This document shows, piece after piece, positions 46,366-60,700 of a stretch of 64,000 nucleotides of DNA. This DNA comes from Elysia chlorotica (Eukaryota; Mollusca; Gastropoda; Plakobranchidae). Position 1 is the first letter of the stretch. Every line of letters begins with the position of its first letter. The stretch spans positions 605,502 to 669,501 of the forward strand of contig RQTK01000176.1 in the NCBI GenBank assembly GCA_003991915.1, read 5' to 3'. A model generated the notes under the pieces. It saw nothing but the letters and a program-made list of their open reading frames with translations. It made no database searches and was not told the DNA's origin. Position numbers and translations under genes: made by a program.

Positions 46366-49300
46366 ATGTCAGTGTTCCAAGTCAAAAGGAAAAGTTTGAG
46401 AGCCTCAAGGTGTATCTTTAATAGAGAAAATGTGGATGTTACCTTTAAGGTAGGCTTGTTATTTCCAAAGTCATCACAATTTATTTTTTTAATTGTTTTA
46501 GAAACTTGCTACTTCATCCAAAGTTATGTCACTTTTGAAAAATTGTTTAGGTGGTTGATGTAAGGATTTAACATTTTGAATCCATTGGAACTGACCCTTT
46601 TCTTCTATAAATTTTGGTTTATACAGTCATCTGTGCTCTTTTGTGTAAAAATGCAATATATCAAAGATTGATACTTCAATGATCTTTATTTTGGGAAATG
46701 TTGTTGATATGACAGATCAACTCAATTTAAAAAAACTGTATTTATTTTCCAAGACAGCGAATGATATTTGTAGTTGTTCAGTTTCAATTTAATGTTATAT
46801 GTTGATAGAGCATCATCCCATCACTCTGTCAAAGATGTAAGACTATTAATTCTCCATCATTAAAAGGTATCAAATTGAAAGCTTAAATAAAACTGTCCTT
46901 ATCCTAACCCGTAACATATGATGTGGCTTTTTACTTTTAGGCATACATATTAAGTTCATTGAAGGTTGTTTTTTCCCTCAACAGATTGGCCAATCATTCT
47001 CGTACAAAGCTCACAAGCAGTTGCTAAAGGAATGTATTCCATACTTCACCGGTATGTTCTCTGATAATTTTCAAGAGGCGGAACTCTCTAACATTAACCT
47101 CAGCGAGGACGTGGAAGCCCAGGCAGTTGTCAAACTCATGAATTTCATTTATAAAGGAACATTTGATGGTAAATTGGTCCTTTTTTTTTTTTTTATCCCA
47201 ATCGTTTGCTTAAGTAAAAAGAGTTAAAAGGAACTTTTTCGAAATAGAATTATCATTTTTGATTGCACTTTAAACAAATTTTTATTTTGATAAAAAAAAT
47301 TTTTTTTTTTGGTGTGCTACAAACTAAATTTTTTTAATTTTCAGAAAGTCACTAATTGATGTTATTGAAAGTTATTCGTCATTGTAGTATTTCTATAGAA
47401 TACTTTACATCTGTAATATCATATTACGTTAAATAACACAATAATTGTATAATTTATACACAAAATAACACTACATGAATGTGTAGAGGTGTATGAAACT
47501 AAAAAAATGAACTAGATTGGGCCATTATTAACAAAATTAATCAGTTTTTTCTAGAGTTACATTAATGTTGCAAACCTTAAAATATTTTTCAGGCCACAGT
47601 GTACTTTATGTCTGTAATATTTCCAAGTTATCTACAATGCATTACCATAATTACGCTTGACCATCTGTGTTTGTTAACATTTGTATTAATTTTTAAAATT
47701 TGTAGTGTATGTCTGTAAAGTCTATTATTTATTGACATGCACCCAACCAGCATTTTACAGAGTGCGCTACTTTTCCCTGCCACACAGACCACCTCCTTGC
47801 CGTAGCTGATGCCTCCAATGTTGAAACCTAAGATATGTTAATTCAGCACTCTCTCCATTCATAGAGATATTCTGTGTAACTAAAATGTTATCATATATAT
47901 ATGATAATGGTTTGCATAAAAAATGGAGAGAGAGAGAGAGCAGGGACTATGGGTTAAACCATCTCTCTCTCTCCATGTTTTTGCAATATCAGACTTATGA
48001 TTGGTCATGGGTTTCAAAATTAGGGACCTTCTGATTGTGAGACGAACACTCTACATACAAAACATCAACTGACTACCTTATTAAATCGTTTATGGTTTCA
48101 GTTTGTGCGTCCGAGGTCCAGTCTGTGTTCCAGCTGGCGGATCAGTGGGGTATGACGGCCGTCAAGGAGCTCTGCTCGTTCTTCATGACGCGAGAGATGG
48201 ACGCTTCAAACTGCCTTGGTTATCTTTTCTAAAGTTTGCTCCTTTAAAAAAAAATCTTTGTTCAGAGAAAGCAAATCTCTCTCCTACTTTTAGATGTCTC
48301 CTGGCGTTAAGAAAAACCTTTAACAGGGATGGGACCCCAGATTGGGATATATTAGACTTAGTTGGTCACATTAATGATAACACCAATACCGACCCAACCA
48401 GCAAGGAAAAAATGCTGCTCTCAGAGTGGGGCTAGGACCTTAAATCTCCTGCGTCAGAAGCCAATGCTGCACCATAGGACTACCATGTCTCCCCCCACCC
48501 CCAACCCTCAAATTCAATTTGAAACATTGGTGCTGGTAAATTATACTTATAGCTACAAATATTATGCACCACACTATAATTAAACATGCAATTAAAAAGA
48601 GAACAATAGCAGGTAACAGCTACGATTTTGTAAACCAACAGCATTGGCATAGACAGATAGGATGTTGTTCTTCAATTTAAGGTGTCGCTCAAAAGTAGTT
48701 ACAGAAATTATCAAGAATAGTCAATAATAAGTGTAATTATTGAAGTAAGTTTTTTCCATATTTTGAGTTCTCCAAAAAACTTGATCTGAGCACTGTTGAT
48801 GTTTTTTAAGTATTTATGATCTTCATTTTCAGATCTTCTCCAGCTGGCAGAGTTGTACAGTTGCGAGAGTTTGACCAGGGCTTGTCATGAGATCCTAACC
48901 CAACAGTTCCCAGCAGTCAGTTTCTCAAAGGCTTTCTTTGAGTCGCCCTCCACCTCTCTGATGAGAATATTGAGTTTACCCAATATCAACGCAGGTAAAA
49001 AACTGTCCTTTCACAAAAAAAAGTTGATGCGTTTTATTGTTTACTGGGAAAATAATTGGGATGGGGAGAGAAGTTGGGATAAAAACATATTTTAACCTTC
49101 ACCGCCACTCGTTATTTGTATTACTATAAGTAGATACTCTAAAGAGGCTATTTTTGCGGGCTCAGGCACAAACTGAGTTGTAGAATGAAGGTATTTACTC
49201 CGTTAGAAATTTTGCATTCAGAATTTAGGAGTAGAGTTTTTTCTGGAAAGGGTTGGAATTCCAATTAAAAAATATATCACTGTAAAGATTGTCAATTTCT

Positions 49301-52300
49301 CTTTTAAAATGAATCTGGGTCAATGCACCAGACAAAAGAATAGAGCCACCTCTGACCAAAATAGCGTGGGCTTTTAGTCACTGACCCGCAGACGTCGGAG
49401 ACTAAATATTTGATAAGCACCAGTCCACAATGGGGGCCGCTCATGCCTCTACGGTTGGCGAGTAATTTATAGATTTTGGGGACATATAACCGCACTCAAA
49501 TGCTAATTTAATTCTATTTTCTCACATTCTATCATTACCATTAAAACCCCGAATTTAGATTAGAAATTATCTAGACAGAGCCTCCTTACTCTAGTCTATA
49601 GATCTTATAAAGAGATTCAGCAAGCCCTTGGAATGAAGTGCTTTCTAGTTCTCCGAAAATAGATAAAGTACAACAAAATTAAGATAAATAATTCAATAAG
49701 ATGTTCAAGTTCATAACATATTTTTTTATTTTATAGTCTATTGTTTTACACACACACAAAAAAATGTCTTGACAACTTTCTCAACCAAAACTACAAGACT
49801 ACCGTTGCGGACAATTTTTTTTTTTTAACGGGTGGAGACAGCTTCATCATCATCAAGTACCATGCCTCATAGCGTTGGTGATCATGTCCCTCCATATCTC
49901 TCTTTCTCTGGTTAGTTTCATCGTCTCTGTAACCTTTGATATTTGTAGCCATTCCTTCATCCCGTCTGCCATTTTTTCTCTTTGCCTTCCTTGTCTGCGT
50001 TTCCCATCAATCATTCCTGTCGTCACTAGATGTTCTAGTCCCTCTCTTCTCATCACGTGGCCAAAGAATGTTGTTTGCCTTTTCCTCACCTTGTTAATTA
50101 TTGATGGTTTTGCCTGAGCTTCTTCTAAAACTTCTTTGTTTGATTTCTTTTCTGTCCAAGAGATGCGGAGCATTCGTCTTAAAAACCACATTTCTATTGC
50201 TTTCAGTTTCTTTTCTATCTGCTTTGACACCGTCCACGCCTCGCAACCATACATTAGAATAGGTTCTATGTAGCACTGAAGGACCCTTTTTCTTGTTTGG
50301 ATGGAGATGCGCTTATTTGTTAAGATGGTTTTCATGCGCTGGAAACTTGCCTTTGACTGCGTTATGCGAGATGATATCTCGATGTTGTTTCTGCCATCGC
50401 CTGATATTATTGCCCCTAGATATTTAAAGCGGTCACTTTGTTTGAGTTTGGTTCCTTTGATATAGATGTCACTCGTCGGCGATATCTGTTCCTTGCTGAT
50501 AACCATTACCTCTGTCTTTTTACTGTTCAGTTCTAATCCTTTTTTCCTGCTCTCCTCTTCTACAATGTTTACTAAATTTTGTAGATCATTGTTGTTTTCT
50601 GCTAACAATACTGTATCGTTGGCATATCTAAGGTTGTTGATATTGTGACCTCCCACTTTTATTCCAGGATGTCCTTCTAAGTTTCGCATGATTATTTCAC
50701 TGTAAAGAGAGAAAAGGTCTGGAGAGAGCACACATCCTTGTCTTACACCACGCTTTATTTGTTGCTTTTATAAGACATCTTATGAAAGTGAAACAAGCTG
50801 TTTTATTTTCAACTAGCTGGGATGCCCGGCTTTGCTCAGGTTTTTTTAGACACTGTATGGAAATTTAATGTTTTTTTAAAGGTTATACAGTAGTGCTCAA
50901 CTATAGCGGCACCCGCTGCAGCGGGACCTTGGAAGTAGCCCCGTTTTTTTTCTATATATTATAAGCTCTATAACCTGTGCGTTGATATAACAGGGCAGGG
51001 ACATGGCAGAGGATACAGCGGGAGAGTTTGAGCGAGATGTAGAGGAAGAATAAAGAACGGCATTGTTTTGTTTTCCACGCCCTAGCCTAACCACAGCCGC
51101 GTGGTATGGGTTCATGTTTTTATTTTGCACTGCTTAAGTGTGGGACTAGGGGTGGGGAAGGGAAGAGAGGGGTTGGGGGATAGGCTGAAAGCAGGCCCTA
51201 TGTCTGCGTATGTTATCTTATCACTCATCAGTCAAGACTGTGCGTGGCTGTGAGACGGAGAGGCACATTCTAGATTCTAGATCTACATGACCATAGGTAC
51301 TAGCGAAGGATGATTGTCGGTTACACAAGTTGAACAACGCTAACAAAAGAATGGTCGTAATCGATCGGAGTGGGGAGAAGGGGGTGATATGCATTAGGTC
51401 TATGTGTGTAGGGACTTGGGTTATTTTTGTTTTTGGGCCCTGTTTATTGTATTGTTCATTTCGTTATTAATACGTTCCTTGATCTCGAAACATGCATTCA
51501 TGATTTTCTTTCCTATATCCTAATTTCCACTATCTATAGTCTATACAAATACAATACAGAAGACGAATTTTACGGCATTAATTCCTGATTTCTACTATCT
51601 ACAATACAGAATGCAAATTTTACACATGACTGAAGAAGACGGCTTCTAACAAAAGGTTTATTATGTTTTTCGTTTGAAAAGAAGGTTGAAATTATCAACT
51701 AAGTTGACAGGTTATTTTAAAAAAATTAATGTCCATATTTTCAGAGACTATGTTTTTTTATTTCTTTTTATTATTGTGTTATTTCATCTGGTACCTTGTT
51801 CACTTTCTTGAGAGATAAAGAATCTATCCTGTTAGCTATCAACTATTTACAATTCAAACTAGACCACTTTTTTTTTTTTTCAAAAGTGAAAAGTGTATTT
51901 TTTTTTAAATTTATTAATTAAACATATTATATTTTATAAAAATTTTTTTATATAAATTAATTGAACTACATTTTTATTATTCTAATACATTGTAGTAATA
52001 CAAAAAAGTGCCTACAGCCCGACGGTCACGTTTATTTTATTGTTATGCAAGGGAGGTAATTTTGTTGAATTTAGTAGCTTTTCACTAACTTCCCTTTGCT
52101 TCCCTATTGCGGGAGCTTGTCTACAGCGGGACTTTCCTTCTGGGCTGGAAAATCCCGCTGTAGGTATGTTTTACTGTACTTATTACTAATAGACATAAAG
52201 CTTGGGTTTGGGGACACTGTGCGCAACTAAAATGGTAAAACATAGTTGTAGAGATAGAAGTTTAAAGCCAAAAAAGCTGAACAAATTAAATGTGATACAA

Positions 52301-55300
52301 ATGGGTCCACCACTTAAAAGGGCATATCAATAGTCTTGATGACTCACGCTAGGATGTTTACAGGATTTTTTTTAGATCCATTTTACCCCCTTTATCGATG
52401 AAAGTCGACGTAGGTCCATATAGAATTTAAATTGGGTTCAAATGTTTTTAAACCCCGAAAGATCCCCATTCGATAGATCTAGAATTCAGTATTATAACCC
52501 GAGGAGAGCCCTGCACGTGAACATGTTGAGTGGAAAGAATAAAAAAAAAAAAGCAGGCTAGTAGAAGTCTAGATCTAGTTATTTGATTTATCTTTTAGAT
52601 CCATGTTTATCCCCTTTTCGATGATAGTCGAGGTAGATCCAGATAGAATTTAAATTGCGCTAGAATGTTTTTAAACCCCGAAAGATCCCCATTCGATAGA
52701 TCTGGAATTCAGTATTATACCCTAAGCAGAGCCCGCACGTGAACATGTCGAACGGAAAGAAAAAAAAAAATTATATAGATCTGTAAGTTGTAGTGTTGAT
52801 ATTAAATGGGTTTACGAAAACAATAATAATTACGGCAAGAAATCTCAAATATTGAAATAGAGCCCCGCACCTATTTGAACCTAGCCCGCTCTCACTTACG
52901 ATTAGCTAACTTAAATCAGTAACAGTAATGGCTGCTTGATCGACGAATCAATTTCAATTTCTAAAATCTAATTAATGCTTTATGCGTCATCATGAAAAAT
53001 AAATGAACCAGCCTAAAACATTCAGAAAATTCCAAGGTACCAATATATCTAAATTTCAAGTTTGCACCTTGAGTAGTTATGGCGAAAAAGACAATAATAA
53101 TTTCACCAGTTCACAAGTATATAATAAGATAAAATATAAACTTATTATTTATACAGTAAAACATGCCTACAGCGGGATTTTCCGGCCCAGAAGAAAAGTC
53201 CCGCTGTAGGCAAGCAAAGGGAAGTTAGCGAAAAATTATTAAAAAAAATTAACCCCCCCCCTTGCATAATAATAAAATAAACGTGACTATTGGGCCGTAG
53301 GCACTGTTTTTATATTACTATTAGTTTTATTAGTTCAATTTTTTTATTATTTTTTTTGCGTTTTTGTTTTTGTTTGTTGGTTGGTTTCTTGTTTTTTTTA
53401 ATACACTTTTCACTTTTGATAAAAGTGGCCTGGTTTGAATTGTCCTTTGTTGAATGATAGCTGACAGGATCGGTTCTTTATCTCTGAAGGTGTACAAGGT
53501 ACCAGATGAAATCTCATAGTCTCTGCAAATTTGGGCTTTCGTTTTTTTCTTCCTGTCAACTTCGTTGACTTTTTCAGCCTTCTTTTTAATCGAAAAACAT
53601 TTCCTTTTGTTAGAAGCCATCTTCTTCTTCAGTCGTGCGTAAAATTTGCGTTCTGTATTGTATAGCTAGTAGAAATTAGGAATTAATGCCGTAAAATTCG
53701 CCTTCTGTGTTGCATATTTGTATAGACTATAGCTAGTGGAAAATAGGACATAGGTAGGAGTGAATCATGAATGCGTGTTTCGAGATCAAGGATCGTAACG
53801 AAATGAACCGCAGTCCCGCCTAGCCAAAGTCCCTGCACACATAGACCTAACGCATCTCACCCCCTTCTCCCCTCTCCCCAACTCCGATCGATTACGACCA
53901 TTCTTTTGTTTGCGTTGTTCAACGTGTGTAACAGACTAGCACCGACAATCATCGCTCGCTTTCACTTTATAGGCTTAGTACCTATGGTCATGTAGATCTA
54001 GAATGTGCCTCTCCCACTCACAACCACGCATACGCACAGTCTTGACTGGTAAGATAACATTACGCATCACAATGCGCAGACATCGGGCTTGCTTTCAGCC
54101 TATCCCCAACCCCTCTCTTCCCTTCCCCACCCCTAGTCCCGCACTTTAGCAGAGCAAACCATGAACCCATCCCACGCGGCTGTGGTTAGGCTAGGGCGTG
54201 GAAAACAAAACAGTGCCGTTCTTTTTTCTTCCTCTACAGCTCGCTCTAACTCCCGCTGTCTCCATGTTCGGAAGGTCCCGCTATAGGGATGGTCCCGCTG
54301 CAGCGGGTGCCGCTATAGTTGAGCACTACTGTATTATCTATTTATATTATCTTTATAAAGAGCGCAATTCTTTTTCAGTGGTATTTTATACACATTTTAC
54401 TATGGTTTATTTATGGTGACTTACAGGGTTTATTTTGGCTCAAGGCTGCCACCCCTATTCCCGATGTTGACTGGCCTCAATTATTTTCTATAGACGAAAG
54501 TGCTCCAGCATTAAATTATGAAAAACAGAAAATCTATTGTTTAATTCACCTAGAGCTTGTTCTGAGGAAGAAAAAGACATGCCATCCATGAATGGAGATA
54601 TTTTCAATTATTTTTTTATCATTTTTTTAAAATGAGGCATTTTGCCTCTTTTTGTTCCCCTTGAGAAAAAATGTAAAAACTAATTTTCTCTGACTTTGAG
54701 TCGATTAAGACCGAGTACTTTGTCATCTGTGAATGACGACCCACACTTGGCCTAGCTTTATATAAAACGAACAAATCACTTTACAATATCTGCCAAGAAA
54801 AGCCACTTTCGTTACAAATCCTATCGACTCGCTGGAGACTCTTTGGCCATATTTTACGTAGAGACAAAGACATTCCCGCAAATAAAGCGACAAGAGCATA
54901 CTTTATCCCTAACAGCAACAAACTGCGAGGACGACCAAAAACAACTCTGCCAATAGTGTTTAACAGAGATCTCGCTCTCATTCAACACCCAATCAGACTG
55001 CATTGAAACAAAGACCTAGCCGAGATCACAAACCTAGCACAGGATTGGAAACGTTGGAGGGAATTAACATCACAGATCGAGAAGGCTGCCAAAGCGACGA
55101 AGGCTGCAGAAGTGACGAAGAACTGGGACGCGACACGGCAATAATTATATTATATAATTATATAGATATTAACTTCAATGCAAAATAAGCCTGTAACCAA
55201 ATAAACAGCATAAAGTAAATTAGAAAAAAATCAACAAATAATCACTAATTGAAAATGAGATGAAGAAATAGCAGTTGTCGATGAGGACAAAGCAGAAATA

Positions 55301-57707
55301 TTAGCCAAACAGTTTGAATTCTTATCCAGTGAAGAAAGCCTAGACCCAGAATTTAGAAGATTTAAAAAAGAAAACAATGCAGCAAACGGGAACCTCCACA
55401 TTAAAGACAACCCCTCTGAACATGATCAAAAATATAACCTACCCATCACCATTAACGAACTCAAAACCACATTAGAAAAAAGCAAAACTACACCTGGAGA
55501 AGATGTGTTAACCTACGAGATTATCAACCACTGCCCATACAAAATAAAACAAAAAATCCTGAATCTATTTAACGTGATGTGGGCACATCCCAAAGCATTT
55601 CAAACAAGCCATCATGATCCCCATACACGAACCAGGGAAAGATAAAAGAGATCGGCATCATATACACCAATATCTCTCACATCCCACCTAGGGAAAACTC
55701 TTGAGACAATAATAAATAACAGACTGAACTTACACCATCAGAAGAATAATATTCTGAATGAAAACCAAGCAGGTTTTAGGAAAAACAGACAGACAATGGA
55801 CCTCCTACTAGAAAATGATATTAAAACAGCCAAAGCCAAAAACAAGATATTAGCAGCCACGTTCCTAGGCCTAGAAAAAGCATAATTTTTGGCACACTAT
55901 AGAAAGACGTTCTAAAAACCCTTAAACGTATGAAAATATGTGGCAGAATGTAAAACTACATCCAACATTTTGGACAAGGCAGGACATTTCAAGTACAAGT
56001 AGGGAATAAACTCTCATACACCAAAGTACTAGCAAAAGGTACACCACAAGGAACAGTAATAACCCCCACACTCTTCAATAAAACAATTACATATAATTAC
56101 ATTAACCAGGTCATTATAGACCCCAATACCAATTTGCAGATGACTGTGCACTTTGGAAAACATGTGAGAACTTAAAAAGCAACGGGTCCAGAGAAAAAGT
56201 AAAATTGAACAAATTCATCTAGTAGGAGGTCCATTGTCTGTCTGTTTTTCCTAAAACACAGCATGGCTAGTACATTTTAGTAGTAAATTTTAAGTAGACT
56301 TGCTGTTATTTCATGAAATAACTTTCGCATCTCTGAGGATGTTTTGTGATAATGTCTGGCCAACTATGCCTGAAATTTTGTTACCAATTCAATGAAAATT
56401 GCAGGGTTGTTTTTTTTTTAATGTGTTGTCCTTGTTGGGACAGTCTTGTTTTAAAAATTTGATATAAAAACAATCGAGAAAACTTATAAGCCTATCTTTA
56501 TGCTAGGTTACATAAAATCATTTGTTTTGCCGTCGATTTTAAAGCGTTAAATGTGAAAATTATTCACACTTAATGTTTAAGTATTTAGGGAATTTTGTGT
56601 GAGTGTTTATTTGTTAACGATCAAAATTACACAATGCCTGAGAAAATAATAGGAAATCATGTATTTAAGTTTGATTTTGTTTATTTTTAAATTGATTGTT
56701 TTTTTGTTTATTGGAATAATTAAAGATACAGATATGAGACAAAGTTTTGTCTGGGTTTTCAGGTCCACTTGGGGAGGACTTTATCTATGAATCTGTTTTC
56801 CGGTGGATGCAGCATGACCCAGGGAGTCGGAGAGAATATCTGCCTTCTCTTGTAAAGCAGCTCAATCTGTCAGCTGTCACTCTGGAAATGAAGAGCAAAT
56901 GGAAAGAAGAATGTATAGGACTTGATGGTACAAGAAGTATATGTTACTTATTTCTCAATTGTTAAAAGTAATTATAAAGTTCCATAGCTTAGGCATAAAG
57001 ACGAAAAGGCTTTTTCACCCATTGCTGTTAATTTGGTGTTAAGGGATTAATCATCTGCTGGTTGCATTTGAAGATTGTAGGGATAGTTTTGGTTTGCAAA
57101 TAGAAGCTTTGTGATATACAGGGAAAATTACCATTCAGAGAATCGTGAGGTGTTGTTCAATTTGAATATTGTTATTTTATTGATCAGCAACAAATGCCAT
57201 GACTCCAGGAGGGGAGAAGTATGACCTCTTTATGTTTTTACACACTGTTATACCTATCTTTCAGTGTTACATTTGCCAATTTGGAGTTTGTTAGAAATTC
57301 TTTTGAAGTATCAAAGAAAAGTGTCTCTCCTTCCTGTCTCATGTGTGGCAGCACATAAAATTGTCAGAAGTCAGTCGTGGAGCCTGTCCACAATATGATC
57401 TATGTAGTGCTGACTTTGGATGTTAAGCAACCAATTTTCGAGGAACTAACACACACACATCCTCTAGAATCCTTAATGTTGTGTGATTGTACTCATACTG
57501 TTGTTTTTTTTTATTCCCACATGGGTTTACCAGGCCTAGAGATGACTCGACAAACTGCGTCTAAGAGACATAGGCAACATTTTATTGTCTTTTGTGGCTA
57601 CCTGCAGTCACGAACAGGGTACGCAGATAACTAAAATTTCAATTATGCATAAGGTTCATAGATATTGCAACATGTCGTTTTAATAATTTTCTACATGAGG
57701 ACAAAGT

Positions 57708-57738
<31 letters not shown>

Positions 57739-60700
57739 GGGGTTCAAGTTAATTTTCAATTTTATTGATTTTTTTTTTAAATTGTTGTAGATTGGTGATG
57801 GCTTAGATGTTTCTTTTCTGTTTTTGTTAATTAGCTCTTTTGTTGCATGTATAAATATAGTCCTTTCAGGTTTTTTTACATCATGTTTTACATAAATGTA
57901 CAAATGTTTAACTAACTGATCATTTTCACACTTCTCACTAACATGATCATCTTGTTTTTAAATGTCATGATGAATTTTTCAGACCTTCAAGCCCAAGAAC
58001 TCCAACAGTGGAAAAGTTTGATTCAGACTTGAATGCCTTCCAGCCTCTTCAGAAACTCCCAGAGTGTCCGTCCTATGGCATGGCTTTCAATTTATTTGGC
58101 AAAATTGTATTTTTGTCTGTCACAGTCGGTACCGATCCAAAGTCCGACCGGCGGGTAGATCACGCGCAGGTACATTTGTTGTTATTGGAACACGTAACTA
58201 TAAGGCATTGTTTTTACATGTTTTCTTCCGTAACTTTTCCTTATTTTTGACTCAACTTCATCAAAATGTGTGAAGCTTACCTTGTTAAAAGTCAGCAGGA
58301 AATATTTTGAGATACAGGTCTATCTATGAATGCAGTTTTTCTCCTTTAATATTTGTTTTTATTTACCTTTTGTTGTTTGGGACCTCCCTTGGAAGAATGT
58401 AGGGTATGTAAAATATAGATAAAGAAAGAAAGAGCTTCTTTCTCCACAGAGACACAATATTTTGTTGGGGTGTCGAATAATAATTATTGGTAGTGCTCTT
58501 GGCTGACGAGTAAAAGTTGTAGGTATTCAAAGTCAACTGACACCCTCATCTACCTGTAGTAGGAGGAGGAGGAGGAGTGGTATAGCTGCATATCCACATT
58601 TAGCCTGTCAATCCAAGATGTTAGTCTGCCATTAACAGCTTGAACTAGGACATATCCTCCATCAAGTTTTGTGAAGGATATATTATGGTCTGCTTTGAGA
58701 ATTCTTTGGGAAGGACAACTAATAACAGATAAAAAGAATTTTTTTTGTTTTACACATTTATACTAACCTGCTAGCTTCCTAAAATAGTAATTAAAAAACT
58801 TTCGTTGGTTTCGAACCTTTTCATTAAGGCTAGACCAAGTTAAAATGAAAGAAAGGGGGTAGTGAGGTGGGCGTAGCTATCACAGCCATCTGTTGAGTGA
58901 TTGAGGGCTAGCTTGGTACCATGGACCTTAGGGGCTCGTCGTTTAGTGCTCGATAAAGCCTGTGATGGGTTGATAAATGTTACAAGACCGTGGCCAAGTG
59001 TGTAAACGAAAGTGAGAGGTACTTCAAGCAGCATTGCGGCGGAATTATAGTACACAATAACGTCCAAGACGGGGTTTGGTGGGGTACGTTACATCAGTCC
59101 CAGGCCTGCTGCTCCTGACCATTGCTACTTGTTAGTTTTTCTAATTTTTATATCAGAGTTTCATGGAGCTGATGACAACTCAGACATTGAGGACGACGAG
59201 ACAGAATTCATGCCAAGTCGAAGTCGCTAAGTCCAACCTGTTCTTCGACAACCGCTCAAAATCAAAGAAGTCAAGGGTGAGACTGATTCAGCACTCTCAA
59301 CTGCTTTGAGGAGTGGAATGACAGCGCCTGACTATATCCAGTTCACTGGGACCAGTGGAATTTAAGTGGAGATGAGCAACACTGCTCTGAGACCCTCCCA
59401 AAGAGTTATTGAATTTTTTCGAAAAACCAAACACAAAACAGCAAGTCTGCGACAAAGACGGAAAGGTCTCTTCCTGAGAAAGAAGGGTTTCCTTGGGAGT
59501 ACATGGGAAAATGTGAAAGTGGATAAAGTCTTTTCTCAGTGATAGAAAGATACTAACAAAAAGAAATAATGGTACTTCATCCAAAGAAGTATTGGGAGAG
59601 GGACTTCCACAAGGATCATTCCTGAGCTGCAGGCTGTTTCTTCCATTTATTAATGATCTGCCTGAAGTCGTGCAGACAGAGAAGGCTTTATATGCAGATG
59701 ATCTTGCAATTTGGCACATCGGCAATCACCCAAGAATAAGGGCAAGAAGGCTAAATGAAGACCTGGCAAAACTTGATTGTTACGGCAAAGAATAGAAACT
59801 TTTGATAAATTGTCAAAAAACAGTCTATACACTTTTTAGCAATAGTTACAAGATAGCTCAATACTAACCAAAGATTATTTGTCAAGAAAAACAGAACTAA
59901 AAATAAGCAGAGCTATCAAAACTTGACACAAAAATTACACTCAAACATCTTAAAAATGTGGAAGACATAGCAAAGAAAGGTCTCAGCCTCGTAAAAGGAC
60001 TTGCAAGCACATCATGGGGAGCTGACAATTAATACTCTCCGTCAACTCTACCTAAGCTATGTCAGATCAATCTTAGAATGTAATCTTAGTCTCCAGTCCA
60101 TATCTAAGGCACTGAGAGCAACACCAACGGCCACCAATGTTGAGCCACTTAGACTACGGAGAGAAGCAGCTGTCGTGGAAACCATTGAACAATACAGGTG
60201 CCTAGAGCATCATCCAAACCAAGCACTCGTGACACGATGGAATCCACCATCAAGACTCTAAAGGAATTTTATCCTACCTGATAAACATCACCTACCAGAA
60301 AATAGAGAACCTATCATGACCTTTCACCACACGTAAAGCAAGTAACACCTGAGGTGAAAACACAACTGAGAGAGAACATCAACAAAAAAGAATCAGACTT
60401 GATAAATCTCATGAATATTGCACAAAGAACTATCAATCAATATCCAGAAAACTCATTCATAGTATACACAGATGGTTCTGCCTTTAAAGGTACATTAAAT
60501 CATGGCTCAAGCATACATCTACCAGATGTGGCGAAATTTGTTCAAATTTTGAGTCAGAATCTGTAGCAATAGAAACTTCACTTAACTGACATTGTTGTTT
60601 CCTCTGATTCTAAATCTGTTTTGCAGGCTGTTGAAAACTTGCAAACAAAAAAACTCATACATAAAAAGCCTTGTAAAAACTACTACAAACTCCCTTAATA

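Noticed and set aside
48103-48435. A 110-codon frame overlapping kelch exon 3
   Set aside because: It is a different frame from the BTB-linker coding sequence that matches the family and joins in phase to its neighbours.
49304-49495. Small minus-strand gene in kelch intron 4
   Set aside because: No family resemblance, no splice context, and the length is within chance expectation.
57191-57300. An extra kelch-gene exon after ATCAG near 57190
   Set aside because: The frame has no usable donor before a stop, and exon 5 joins the exon at 57534 in phase without it.
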